From contig NZ_RQGD01000034.1 of the NCBI RefSeq assembly GCF_004770745.1, forward strand, positions 434,001-498,000: DNA of 64,000 bases. Direction: 5' to 3'. Shown here piece by piece: positions 1 to 7,686 of the stretch. The notes beneath the pieces were generated by a model. The model was not told the DNA's origin. It saw only the letters and a program-made list of their open reading frames with translations, and made no database searches. The stretch is from Leptospira ognonensis (GTDB taxonomy: Bacteria; Spirochaetota; Leptospiria; Leptospirales; Leptospiraceae). Within the stretch, counting starts at the first letter, position 1; each line of letters opens with the position of its first letter. The translations under genes were made by a program, and so were the position numbers.

Positions 1-84
1 CCCGTTGTGACAAAAACTGCGAAATGGAAAGATGCAAAAGAAGCCTTTATCGAGGAAGCAACAAAGCTTGTGATCGTTAGATGA
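1..84 (+). CDS. C-terminal fragment of an unidentified protein, possibly a zinc-type (MDR) dehydrogenase
   Basis: Reading frame 1 is open from the first base to a TGA at 82-84 and gives 27 residues ending in KLVIVR. The start lies outside the window. The pattern PVVT...KDAKEAF...KLVIVR loosely recalls the last beta-strand and helix of medium-chain zinc alcohol dehydrogenases, whose C-termini often read 'eAFe..kvvi'. That is a guess from a very short tail. The gene converges on the minus-strand lipoprotein that ends at 101, only 16 bases away, with no clear terminator between them. Confidence 0.4.
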   Translation, partial: PVVTKTAKWKDAKEAFIEEATKLVIVR

Positions 85-100
85 TCACAAGTTAAATTTT

Positions 101-1009
101 CTATTTATAATTTTTGATATCTGTTAAACTATCGCTCTTGAACATGATGTTAGATTCTGATTGTAAATACGTTTGAAGGAATGTGACTAGAGCGCTTGTT
201 CCCGTGTTTGCGTAATACATGACACAGGTTGAATTCGAACAATGTTTCCCATTCGACGTGTCTTGGTGGGAGCTTGAAAGTGAAACACCTTTATTTACCA
301 GACCGAGGGCATGACCCATTTCATGGATCAGAGTGGATTGTTCTACATAAACTCGAGTGGCCGTCGTAGCAACTCCAGCAGTAAACGCTGTGATAACAGG
401 CTTGAAAATAAACAAGTAAGGAGTTCCTGTAATATTGATCCCGATTGTGTTTTGGTTGCTCTCTCCATTTTCGTTATCGTATCCATTCAGAAAGGCGACA
501 AAAAATCTGCCTGTGTCAGCGCTTGAAGTAGCTTTTCTATATGTTTTGGCGAGATTTAATAATTCAGTAATCGTCCAGTTCGTTTTATTTTGGGAGGTAA
601 TGGTGTCCATATTGGACGTTGAATTCGGTATGGTAAAGGAGACGGATTGTCCTCTATTCGAAAATATTTCGATTAAATTGTCTTCTAGTATTCCCCAAAC
701 AGTTTTCGTTGTAGCTGTTGCCGGATTCGTAAAGCTACCTGTATACGGTTCCGCTCCGGATTCGTATAGCACCTGTAATTCTAATTTTTTCATGCTAGAA
801 TAGTAGGTTGCCACATTATCATAATCGGATGTCCCGTTAGCCGCATTGGCTGCCGTTGTAGATGAAATTGAGGCGGCAGTCAGCTGTCTTTGTAAATATA
901 GAAGTAGAAATGAATTTTTAATTCCATTATCATCTTTTGTATCGGAACCATTGCAGCCTAGATTCAGAGTGAGGAGGAGAAGGAAAAGGGTAAGCTTTTT
1001 GAAACGCAT
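101..1009 (-). CDS. lipoprotein with a metzincin-like zinc-protease motif
   Basis: This is a 302-residue protein. Residues 1-19 are a lipoprotein signal with lipobox LNLGC (Cys19), so it should be membrane-anchored and exported. Near the C-terminus is HEMGHALGLVN (His229, Glu230, His233, Gly236), the HExxHxxGxx core of metzincin-type zinc proteases, followed by SHQD (His248) and the Met-turn-like CVMYY around Met264. The usual third ligand position is Asn239 here, and His248 is an alternative. I recall related bacterial lipoproteins with HExxHxxGLVN...HQDT...C.MYY. The middle is Ser/Thr/Asn-rich. Proteolytic activity is inferred from the motif; the substrate is unknown. A single gene, 53 bases from the AraC-type gene on the same strand. 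Confidence 0.75.
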   Translation of the reverse strand: MRFKKLTLFLLLLTLNLGCNGSDTKDDNGIKNSFLLLYLQRQLTAASISSTTAANAANGTSDYDNVATYYSSMKKLELQVLYESGAEPYTGSFTNPATATTKTVWGILEDNLIEIFSNRGQSVSFTIPNSTSNMDTITSQNKTNWTITELLNLAKTYRKATSSADTGRFFVAFLNGYDNENGESNQNTIGINITGTPYLFIFKPVITAFTAGVATTATRVYVEQSTLIHEMGHALGLVNKGVSLSSSHQDTSNGKHCSNSTCVMYYANTGTSALVTFLQTYLQSESNIMFKSDSLTDIKNYK

Positions 1010-1062
1010 GGATGTTCCTTTTAAGTATACGAATTAGGAACATTTTAATGCATTTTATCTGC

Positions 1063-2169
1063 CTAGTCGTCCAAGCCGTTCGTCTTGGACAATTTTTTCT
1101 TAAATTCTGTAGGCGTGAGTCCTGTACTTTGTTTAAAGACTTGGTTGAAACTGGATTTAGAATTAAAACCCGAGGCATAGGCAATTTCTAAAAGATTAGC
1201 CTTTGTATTATTTGTCATTTGCCGTTTCGCTTCAAGTACCCGGTACATGGCAACAATTTGATAAAATTGTTTTTGTTCGATCGTATTTAAGTATTCTGAC
1301 AGTTGGTGGTTAGAGATATCCAACAGTTGGGCAAGGCGACTCAGCGAAAGATTTTCATCTAAAAAAACTTTTTCCGTTTCAAAAAGATGTAAAAATTTTC
1401 CTCGGATCAATTCTAGATTTAAATTTGTTAGCTGTGATTTTCTATATTTTTTTTCTAGTAGTACCTTCTGTTGTATTCCTTGGAAAAAATCTGGATTTCT
1501 TTGTTTTAATAAAAAAAAGAAGCTAAGCATAAACCCACTATAAATAGAAACACTTATATGAGCGAAGAAACGATCAAAGAGCAGAGTTAAAAACAACATG
1601 ACTGGTAATAAAAGACTCCAAAAAGAAGCGATAATAAAAAAAAGTCTTAATTTAGGGTCGCTTAAAATGACATTCAAGGTTAAATTTTTTAAAACACTTA
1701 TTAGTGGTGTGAGACAAAAGTAAAATAGAGAAGTTATTGATATCACTACACCGCAACGCACATGGAAAGGGATTTCTGCGATATGGATTTGTCCCACATC
1801 CTTTAGGCTGAGATCAAGCGTCGTATCTCGAAAGTAATATGGAAAGACTAGGACAATGACAAGGAGAGCCGGAATGAATTTAAATCTAAATTTTTGAAAT
1901 GGTTCATACATTGCTTCAAAGGTAATAAAAAGGTATCTTTCTACTATGGGGCCCAGGAAAGCGAGAAATGGCGTCGGGATGAGAAAAAGATATTTGAAAT
2001 CATAGATTGCATTGGAATGCATTAGATAAGAATGAATAAAAAAACAAAAAGCTGTAAGATAGATATAACTTAGTAAAAAGATTTTCTCATCTTTGGCGCG
2101 AATGACAAGCTCACCTAAAAAGAAAAGAAGAGAGAGGAAGGAAAAAGAAATGAGTAAAAACAAGACCAT
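1063..2169 (-). CDS. membrane-embedded AraC-family transcriptional regulator
   Basis: The protein has 368 residues. The first ~230 are dominated by about seven hydrophobic segments, with short charged loops. The C-terminal ~100 residues form an AraC/XylS helix-turn-helix domain: LSRLAQLLDISNHQLSEYLN is the first HTH and LLEIAYASGFNSKSSFNQVFKQ the second, ending in the family signature TGLTPTEFKKK. This architecture, a 7TM-like sensor joined directly to a DNA-binding domain, is common in Leptospira and Bacteroidetes and implies sensing at the membrane with local DNA binding. Ligand and targets are not visible. It lies 17 bases downstream of the TetR-type gene on the same strand, so the two may be co-transcribed. 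Confidence 0.85.
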   Translation of the reverse strand: MVLFLLISFSFLSLLFFLGELVIRAKDEKIFLLSYIYLTAFCFFIHSYLMHSNAIYDFKYLFLIPTPFLAFLGPIVERYLFITFEAMYEPFQKFRFKFIPALLVIVLVFPYYFRDTTLDLSLKDVGQIHIAEIPFHVRCGVVISITSLFYFCLTPLISVLKNLTLNVILSDPKLRLFFIIASFWSLLLPVMLFLTLLFDRFFAHISVSIYSGFMLSFFFLLKQRNPDFFQGIQQKVLLEKKYRKSQLTNLNLELIRGKFLHLFETEKVFLDENLSLSRLAQLLDISNHQLSEYLNTIEQKQFYQIVAMYRVLEAKRQMTNNTKANLLEIAYASGFNSKSSFNQVFKQSTGLTPTEFKKKLSKTNGLDD

Positions 2170-2186
2170 CTTCTAAATTTTCTTGC

Positions 2187-2813
2187 TTAGGCCCGAAGTT
2201 TCAATCCTAAATATAAATGTTCTATCATCTCCTTAGTCATCCTCCTAGCATCTTTAAGTTCTGCATTTCGAAACATCACCTGCTTACCAAGAAGCAGTAT
2301 CGCAATTCCGTGCACCATGGTCCAGGCGGCCATCGCTGTCTGCTTCTCATTTTCCGATTCTAGAATTCCGGCTTCTTTGCAGTCTGAAATGATTTTGATT
2401 AAAACATGAAAGGTCTCTTCCTCCGCTTTCATAAGGGAAGAAAACTTGGAATGGTTCTGGATCTGGTTTCCATACATGATCTGGAAAAGATCTGGATTTT
2501 TTAAAGCGAATTCAACATAAGACACTCCTGACTCTCTGAATTGCAAAAGAGGTTTTCTTCTGTATTTGAGTCTTACCCTCTCGAGACTCATCCCCAGTAG
2601 AAGAAAACCTTCCAATGCCACATCTGCGAGCAAAGCCTCGACGTCTTCATAATGTCTATAAGGTGCCGACTGGGAGACGCCCGCAATCTTTGAAACCTTT
2701 CTGAGTGAGAGTGATTGGTATCCTTCTTCTTTTAAGAGGGTCAGGGTGGCAGCAATCAATGCTTTTTTTAGATCACCATGATGGTAGGAATGTTTTTTAG
2801 GTGGCTTTTTCAT
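2187..2813 (-). CDS. TetR/AcrR-family transcriptional regulator
   Basis: From the ATG at 2813 the protein has 208 residues. The N-terminal HTH is typical of TetR: a basic KKHSYHHGDLK start, then LRKVSKIAGVSQSAPYRHYED. The C-terminal part is the helical ligand-binding/dimer domain (WHG-like, with HGIAILLLGKQ). An upstream in-frame ATG (2873) would add 20 unconserved residues and run the coding region through the perfect inverted repeat at 2827-2858, so the downstream start is preferred. The gene is divergent from the RetSat/CrtI-like oxidoreductase at 2896, the classic layout for a TetR repressor acting on itself and its neighbour. The ligand is unknown. Confidence 0.88.
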   Translation of the reverse strand: MKKPPKKHSYHHGDLKKALIAATLTLLKEEGYQSLSLRKVSKIAGVSQSAPYRHYEDVEALLADVALEGFLLLGMSLERVRLKYRRKPLLQFRESGVSYVEFALKNPDLFQIMYGNQIQNHSKFSSLMKAEEETFHVLIKIISDCKEAGILESENEKQTAMAAWTMVHGIAILLLGKQVMFRNAELKDARRMTKEMIEHLYLGLKLRA

Positions 2814-2826
2814 GTTGACGGTTATT

Positions 2827-2858
2827 ACATTGATTTGCATTCTGACAAGAATCAATGT
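2827..2858. promoter_or_regulatory. candidate TetR operator (9-bp perfect inverted repeat)
   Basis: ACATTGATT (2827-2835) and AATCAATGT (2850-2858) are perfect inverted copies separated by 14 bases. They sit in the 82-base gap between the divergent TetR-type gene (start 2813) and the oxidoreductase (start 2896). Half-sites 23 bp apart centre to centre, about two helical turns, fit a TetR dimer or pair of dimers. Function is inferred from position and symmetry. Confidence 0.55.
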
Positions 2859-2895
2859 GTTCATCGTTAACATTAGTTGGATAGGATAGAAGTCA

Positions 2896-4485
2896 ATGCA
2901 AAATGAAGCTATAGAAGATAAATATGATGTGATCTGTATTGGATCGGGTATGGGGAGTTTGACAGTGTCGAGTTTACTCTCTCAATACGCGGGGAAAAAG
3001 GTACTGGTAATCGAAAAACATTTCCAGGCTGGCGGGTATACTCATGCGTTTGCACGTAAGGCAAATAAATTTCATTGGGACGTCGGTATCCATTATGTTG
3101 GCGATATGCACGAGACTGGATTTAGCAGACTCTTAATGGATAAGATCACGAGTAAAAAAGTCGTTTGGCAAAAGATGCCAGAACCGTTTGAGAAGTTTGT
3201 GTATCCTAATGGGACCTTTGATCTATACGGCAATGAGGAAAAATTTAAATCTGATTTGATAAGTCGCTTTCCCGAAGAAACCGATTCGATACAAAGATAT
3301 TTTAAAGATTTACATAAAGCAGCTGCCCTTTTTGGAAAATCCATTATGATGAAGTCATCGACTCCTGATCTAAGAGCGTTTAAAGGACAATTGGAAAATT
3401 CGAATATTGAAACTCTCAAAGACTATTTGGATTGTTATTTTAAAAATGCAGATATTAAAGCTGTTCTTGCCTCGCAATGGGGAGATTATGGCCTGCCTCC
3501 TAGCAAATGTCTTTTTGCAACACATGCGGCGCTAGTAGTTCATTATTTTAATGGTGGTTATTATCCTGTTGGTGGAGGCGGAAAAATATTCGAAAGCGTG
3601 GAACCAGTAATCAAAGCGAATGGTGGAACTGTCCTCAATACAACAGAAGTGACAGAAATCATCATTGAACAAGGAAAGGCAATCGGAGTCAAAACTCGCT
3701 TCCTGCGCGGAGAAAAACCAGAAAGAAACTATTATGCACCCATCATTGTTTCCTGTGCTGGCGCCTATCCGACTTACATGAAATTGGTGCCAGATTCTGT
3801 TCCCATCGTTTTCCGAAAGAACCTCCAAGACTTTTATAAACGAGAAAAAATGGCGACGAGCATTTGTGTTTATATGGGGCTATCGGAGAGTCCCGCAACT
3901 CTCGGCTTTAAGGGCGAAAATTATTGGATCTTTTCTTCAAATGACCACGAAGCGAATTTTAGTGAAAGAAACGAATGGCTAAAAAACTTTGGAGAAATCC
4001 GAAACCTTTATATGTCCTTTCCCAGCCTCAAGGATGCCGACGCCAAACACCATACAGCTGACATGATCACCTTTACTGATTACTCACTCTTCGAAAAGTG
4101 GAAAGACTCCCCTTGGAAAAAGCGAGGAGAAGAATATGAGGCTTTTAAAAAGAAGATTGCCGACACGGTCGTGGAAACGATTGAAAAACGTTTTCCTGGT
4201 TTTAAAAAAATCGTAGAATACATCGAAGTTTCGACTCCTTTGACCAATGAGCATTTCACTTCCCATCCAGATGGTGCTATCTATGGTCTCGCATGTGTGC
4301 CGGAACGATATGATAAATCAAAGTCTCCTTGGTTTGAGGTCACGACTCCGATAGAGGGATTATACCTAACAGGAGCAGACGCTGGTGGATCTCCAGGCAT
4401 CGCAGGTGCTATGATGGGAGGACTTGCGACAACCTTAAAAATCCTGGGCAGTCGAGATCTTCTCAAAAAAATCCTGAAAGAGTGA
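2896..4485 (+). CDS. FAD-dependent CrtI / retinol-saturase-like oxidoreductase
   Basis: The protein has 529 residues. Residues ~9-40 form an N-terminal dinucleotide-binding fold (DVICIGSGMGSL) followed by the acidic VIEKH strand end and the GGYTHAF loop typical of the phytoene-desaturase / all-trans-retinol 13,14-reductase superfamily. The C-terminal flavin motif is GLYLTGADAGGSPGIAGAMMGG. The long middle domain would bind a hydrophobic polyene or lipid. The family catalyses desaturation, isomerisation or saturation of isoprenoid or lipid double bonds; which of these applies cannot be read from the sequence. A purine-rich stretch (GGATAGGATAGAAG) precedes the ATG. The divergent TetR gene and the inverted repeat in the shared promoter suggest inducible control. 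Confidence 0.85.
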   Translation: MQNEAIEDKYDVICIGSGMGSLTVSSLLSQYAGKKVLVIEKHFQAGGYTHAFARKANKFHWDVGIHYVGDMHETGFSRLLMDKITSKKVVWQKMPEPFEKFVYPNGTFDLYGNEEKFKSDLISRFPEETDSIQRYFKDLHKAAALFGKSIMMKSSTPDLRAFKGQLENSNIETLKDYLDCYFKNADIKAVLASQWGDYGLPPSKCLFATHAALVVHYFNGGYYPVGGGGKIFESVEPVIKANGGTVLNTTEVTEIIIEQGKAIGVKTRFLRGEKPERNYYAPIIVSCAGAYPTYMKLVPDSVPIVFRKNLQDFYKREKMATSICVYMGLSESPATLGFKGENYWIFSSNDHEANFSERNEWLKNFGEIRNLYMSFPSLKDADAKHHTADMITFTDYSLFEKWKDSPWKKRGEEYEAFKKKIADTVVETIEKRFPGFKKIVEYIEVSTPLTNEHFTSHPDGAIYGLACVPERYDKSKSPWFEVTTPIEGLYLTGADAGGSPGIAGAMMGGLATTLKILGSRDLLKKILKE

Positions 4486-4529
4486 GCCCGTGGTGTCGTG
4501 ATGACAGAACAAATCGATTTGATATGTTT

Positions 4530-5729
4530 TTACGAGGATCGGAACTTAGGATCAAAGATTCTCGTAAGGATTGCCGAAAGACAGCTCATGACCAAAAAAC
4601 CGATGGTTACAGGCATTACCGTTTGGTCATACAGTTGACCGATGGTGGTTCCAATAATCATCGACAAGATGGAAGATACGGACCCAATGATGGCCGAGGC
4701 GATCCCCGCTATGTGGCCCATGGGTTCCATTGCCAGGGAATTAAAATTTCCAAACAGAAGCCCAAAACAAAAAAATAAAATGGCAACGTAAGGCAAAAAC
4801 ATCCAAAGTCCAATACTGACAAACGACTGGAGGCTTAAGAACAAAAACGAGCTAATGATAATTCCAATGGTTGCACGTTTGGTTATATAATGCATTCCCC
4901 ACTTTTCAACTAACTGTGAATTGAGTAGTGAGGCGATGCCGAATAAGAGTGCTAAGCCTCCAAAATAAACCGTAAATAGTTTTCCCGTTTCGAACTGGAC
5001 CTGGAAAATTTGTTGGGATGAATTTAAGTATCCAAAGAAGCTACCGAAAAATAATCCCATACAGATCGTATATGTCATCGTTATGCGATTGGATAAAACT
5101 TCTCGAAATCCATCTATGATGTTTGCCGCTTGAAATGGAATTCGCTTTTCCTCGGGCAAAGTTTCTTTGAGCCTAATAAAAATCCAAATGCCGATGAGTA
5201 TCGAATAAAGAATATACATGAGGAAAATAGATCGCCATGAGAAAAGAAGTAAGATCATTTGACCAAGGCTAGGTGCAAGGGCCGGCACCAGAATAAAGAT
5301 CATCATGACTATAGACATGATCTTTGCCATTTCGCGCCCTTCAAAACGATCTCGGACCACAGAAAATGCAGAGATATAAGGAGCGGAGACGCCGAGACCT
5401 TGGACCCATCTACCGAAAAGAAGCGCAGGAATTCCGTTCGCAAAATAGCAGATCGTTGAACCGACAAGAAAGAGGAAAATACCAGAAAATAAAACCTTTC
5501 TGCGACCAGTGGCATCAGATAAGGGACCGCAAATGAGCTGGCCCATGGCCATACCCAAAAATAAGGCGCTAATGATGTATTGGCCTTCGTTCGGATGAGA
5601 GAAAGGAATCTCCTTTGCAATGTATCCCAATGCGGGAAGGAGCGCATCGACAGAGATGGCAACGATGGACATCAAAAAGGCAATGATGATGATAAATTCG
5701 CGAGTTGAAATCTGCATCGTTTTGTTCAT
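4530..5729 (-). CDS. MFS drug transporter, Bcr/CflA type
   Basis: The protein has 399 residues and about 12 hydrophobic segments. The N-terminus (SIVAISVDALLPALGYIAKE) is characteristic of the Bcr/CflA subfamily of drug/H+ antiporters (DHA1), with the loop 2-3 signature GQLICGPLSDATGRRKVLFSG and the motif C region RWVQGLGVSAPYISAFSVVRDRF. It would sit in the inner membrane and export small hydrophobic compounds; the substrate cannot be deduced. It converges on the CrtI-like gene with a 44-base gap containing the 12-bp palindrome CAAATCGATTTG but no convincing terminator. Confidence 0.88.
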   Translation of the reverse strand: MNKTMQISTREFIIIIAFLMSIVAISVDALLPALGYIAKEIPFSHPNEGQYIISALFLGMAMGQLICGPLSDATGRRKVLFSGIFLFLVGSTICYFANGIPALLFGRWVQGLGVSAPYISAFSVVRDRFEGREMAKIMSIVMMIFILVPALAPSLGQMILLLFSWRSIFLMYILYSILIGIWIFIRLKETLPEEKRIPFQAANIIDGFREVLSNRITMTYTICMGLFFGSFFGYLNSSQQIFQVQFETGKLFTVYFGGLALLFGIASLLNSQLVEKWGMHYITKRATIGIIISSFLFLSLQSFVSIGLWMFLPYVAILFFCFGLLFGNFNSLAMEPMGHIAGIASAIIGSVSSILSMIIGTTIGQLYDQTVMPVTIGFLVMSCLSAILTRIFDPKFRSS

Positions 5730-5849
5730 AAGGTTGCGTTCGTTTTTTCCATAAATAAGAATGATTCCTATTTCGAAAGCCTAATTCTATTGTTTTGTTA
5801 GTAGAAGACTTGCCTTCCGTACAAAGGCTATAAGACAGTAACTATTCAT

Positions 5850-6416
5850 ATGAAAGAAAAAAAAAGGTGTCCTTGGTGTTTGGGATTTGCGGAATACATT
5901 CAGTATCACGATGAAGAGTGGGGCGTGCCAGTTCATGAGGACCAGAAACACTTTGAATTTTTAGTTTTAGAAGGGGCACAAGCAGGGCTGAGCTGGGCAA
6001 CGATTTTAAAAAAACGGGAAGGCTACCGTAAAAATTTTGCCAATTTTGATCCAAAACTAGTGGCTCGTTTTACAGCGGCTCGCATTGAAAGAATATTACG
6101 CGACCCGTCGATTGTTAGGAATCGCCTAAAGGTTGTTTCTTGTGTAGAGAACGCAAAGTTATTTATAGAAATCCAAAAAGAATTTGGCTCCTTTGATGCC
6201 TACATTTGGGGCTTCGTAGGTGGAAAGCCTCTCAAAAACAAACGCCAAACAATGAGTGAGGTTCCGGCAACAACAAGAGAATCGGATGCACTGAGTCAAG
6301 ATTTAAAAAAGCGAGGCTTTAAGTTTACGGGTAGCACAGTCATGTACGCTCATATGCAAGCCTGCGGTCTGGTGAATGATCATTTAGTTAGTTGCTTTAG
6401 ATACAAACAAGTGTGA
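5850..6416 (+). CDS. tag: DNA-3-methyladenine glycosylase I
   Basis: The protein has 188 residues, normal for Tag. It begins KRCPWC...YHDEEWGVP and contains the family block FEFLVLEGAQAGLSWATILKKR. The zinc-binding residues expected in Tag are present: Cys and His near the N-terminus (RCPWC, YHDEEWG) and His and Cys near the C-terminus (MQACGLVNDH, SCF). The enzyme removes 3-methyladenine from alkylated DNA to start base excision repair. It is monocistronic and converges with a 2-base gap on the lipoprotein gene ending at 6419. A TATAAG hexamer lies about 15 bases upstream of the ATG, but no well-spaced -35 was found. Confidence 0.95.
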   Translation: MKEKKRCPWCLGFAEYIQYHDEEWGVPVHEDQKHFEFLVLEGAQAGLSWATILKKREGYRKNFANFDPKLVARFTAARIERILRDPSIVRNRLKVVSCVENAKLFIEIQKEFGSFDAYIWGFVGGKPLKNKRQTMSEVPATTRESDALSQDLKKRGFKFTGSTVMYAHMQACGLVNDHLVSCFRYKQV

Positions 6417-6418
6417 GG

Positions 6419-7183
6419 TTACTTGTTTGGGTGCTCATGCCAGATCATAGTAGATTTTCCGGTTAACTTATCTAAGTTGTACTTTTCGGCACCGCCATTT
6501 TCATGCGAAACGACAATTTCGTAAAAAGATTCAAATTCTGTAATATCTGTTTTGTCATTTTTGGCAAAGGTATTCAAAAAATCTTTTAACTGCACAGCGG
6601 TTGCCTTTGGCTGCGAGTCGGTTATTGTTAAAAACATTGCTTTTTTTAGATCCGTTATGGGAAAAAAATCTGGATCCAAAATCAATTTTCGAACTGCAGA
6701 CAAATTCTCGGAGCGACTTCCATTTAAGTAGTAACCTGGTTGTTTGTTTCCATATTGTTTGTGTGGGCTTGCTTGTAATTTATATTTGGTAACCATGACC
6801 TTTGTGATCTCTGCACCGAGTACGGCTTTCCATCCGGAAGGCTCATGGATCAGTTCGAAGATATGCCCCGCTGACGATTCTTCACCATTTTCTGTCACAT
6901 CATGGTATTCTCCGATGTACCTTCCATCGAGCCAGGCAAATCGTAACAGGGATCTGTCTATATCTCCCTCTACTTCTAGAAGGTAGGTTCTCGTTTCTTC
7001 GGTCACACTGATCTTAATTACGGAGGTCTCTTTGCCATCCTGTTTCACACTCCATTTTCCTACCAAACCCGGAATTAAAACGAGTGCGTTAACATTAAAA
7101 AGACGGCCTTGGAAATGCTCACAGGAGAGAGGCAGAAACAGGATCAAAAGGCAAAGTGGGAAGTTTCGCGACAGAATGTGCAT
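6419..7183 (-). CDS. hypothetical lipoprotein
   Basis: The protein has 254 residues. The N-terminus MHILSRNFPLCLLILFLPLSC is a lipoprotein signal with lipobox LPLSC (Cys21), so an exported, lipid-anchored protein is expected. The rest is soluble, with alternating beta-type patterns (VGKWSVKQDGKET, YLLEVEGDIDRSLLRFAWLDGRYIGEYHD) that recall a lipocalin-like or other small beta-barrel fold, but no family is recognised. No enzymatic motif is visible. The promoter should lie in the 227-base gap upstream, which is shared with the divergent Smr/cimA genes. Confidence 0.75.
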   Translation of the reverse strand: MHILSRNFPLCLLILFLPLSCEHFQGRLFNVNALVLIPGLVGKWSVKQDGKETSVIKISVTEETRTYLLEVEGDIDRSLLRFAWLDGRYIGEYHDVTENGEESSAGHIFELIHEPSGWKAVLGAEITKVMVTKYKLQASPHKQYGNKQPGYYLNGSRSENLSAVRKLILDPDFFPITDLKKAMFLTITDSQPKATAVQLKDFLNTFAKNDKTDITEFESFYEIVVSHENGGAEKYNLDKLTGKSTMIWHEHPNK

Positions 7184-7266
7184 GCATTAAGTTTTTATTC
7201 AACGAAAGGTTCTGTCTTCTCTCTTTTTTTTGTTTTTTGACCGCGCAAGTGACAGAAGCGTAAATC

Positions 7267-7282
7267 CTTTGCTTCGGCAAAG
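7267..7282. other. UUCG-loop hairpin in an intergenic region
   Basis: CTTTGC (7267-7272), TTCG, GCAAAG (7277-7282) form a perfect 6-bp stem with the very stable UUCG tetraloop in plus-strand RNA. It lies between the divergent lipoprotein gene (start 7183) and the Smr gene (start 7411). No T-run follows on either strand, so it is not a clear terminator. It could be a 5'-leader structure of the Smr-cimA transcript. The rest of the gap (7184-7410) shows no gene. Confidence 0.4.
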
Positions 7283-7391
7283 ATTGGAGCGAATGGCACG
7301 GTCGGTTGGTTCGGAAGAGGCGCCAAACACATAACAAATCCGATGCGCCCTGGTTCTGAATAATTCCCTGGACAGAAGAGATGCTTTTGTG

Positions 7392-7408
7392 AGTCTAATC
7401 TTTAGACT
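7392..7408. promoter_or_regulatory. perfect palindrome directly before the Smr gene start
   Basis: AGTCTAA (7392-7398), TCT, TTAGACT (7402-7408) is a perfect 7-bp inverted repeat with a 3-base centre ending two bases before the ATG at 7411. It occupies the place where a Shine-Dalgarno sequence would lie, and none is visible. It could be an operator overlapping the transcription start of the Smr-cimA operon or an RNA hairpin limiting initiation. Function is inferred only from symmetry and position. Confidence 0.4.
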
Positions 7409-7410
7409 GT

Positions 7411-7686
7411 ATGCGCACCATCACCATCAGACAAATGAGATTTGAAGAGGCACGGATCAAATTGGATCGAGAGATGAACGACGCCTTTATGGCAGGGGAA
7501 GCCTTTGTTGAAATCCTGCATGGGATCGGTGAAGGTATTTTGAAAAGAATGGCGATTGACTATGTGGAGTCCTGCGATTTTCTGAAATTAGTAGAGCGAG
7601 ATCCTATGATTCGGACCAATCCAGGAACGACCCTCGTGGAAGTTCTAGCTCCCTCGAAAGAATACATAAACCGATTGCGCAAATGA
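7411..7686 (+). CDS. small Smr-domain protein
   Basis: The 91-residue protein is almost entirely one Smr (small MutS-related) domain: a helix (FEEARIKLDREMNDAFMAGE), the strand VEILHG, and the signature loop HGIGEGILK corresponding to HGxGxGxLR, followed by the C-terminal 'FLKLVERDP' part. Smr domains bind branched DNA or RNA and many are nucleases; the activity here is not known. Its stop overlaps the cimA start by four bases (ATGA), so the two are translationally coupled. The palindrome at 7392-7408 immediately precedes it. Confidence 0.8.
   Translation: MRTITIRQMRFEEARIKLDREMNDAFMAGEAFVEILHGIGEGILKRMAIDYVESCDFLKLVERDPMIRTNPGTTLVEVLAPSKEYINRLRK

Noticed and set aside
4510..4521. 12-bp palindrome CAAATCGATTTG between convergent genes as a terminator
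   Set aside because: The stem would be only four pairs around a four-base loop and the following T-run is interrupted; too weak to call.
7119..7337. A 72-codon minus-strand frame spanning the intergenic region
   Set aside because: It overlaps the signal-peptide region of the lipoprotein gene in another frame, has basic/Ser-rich composition and no ribosome site.
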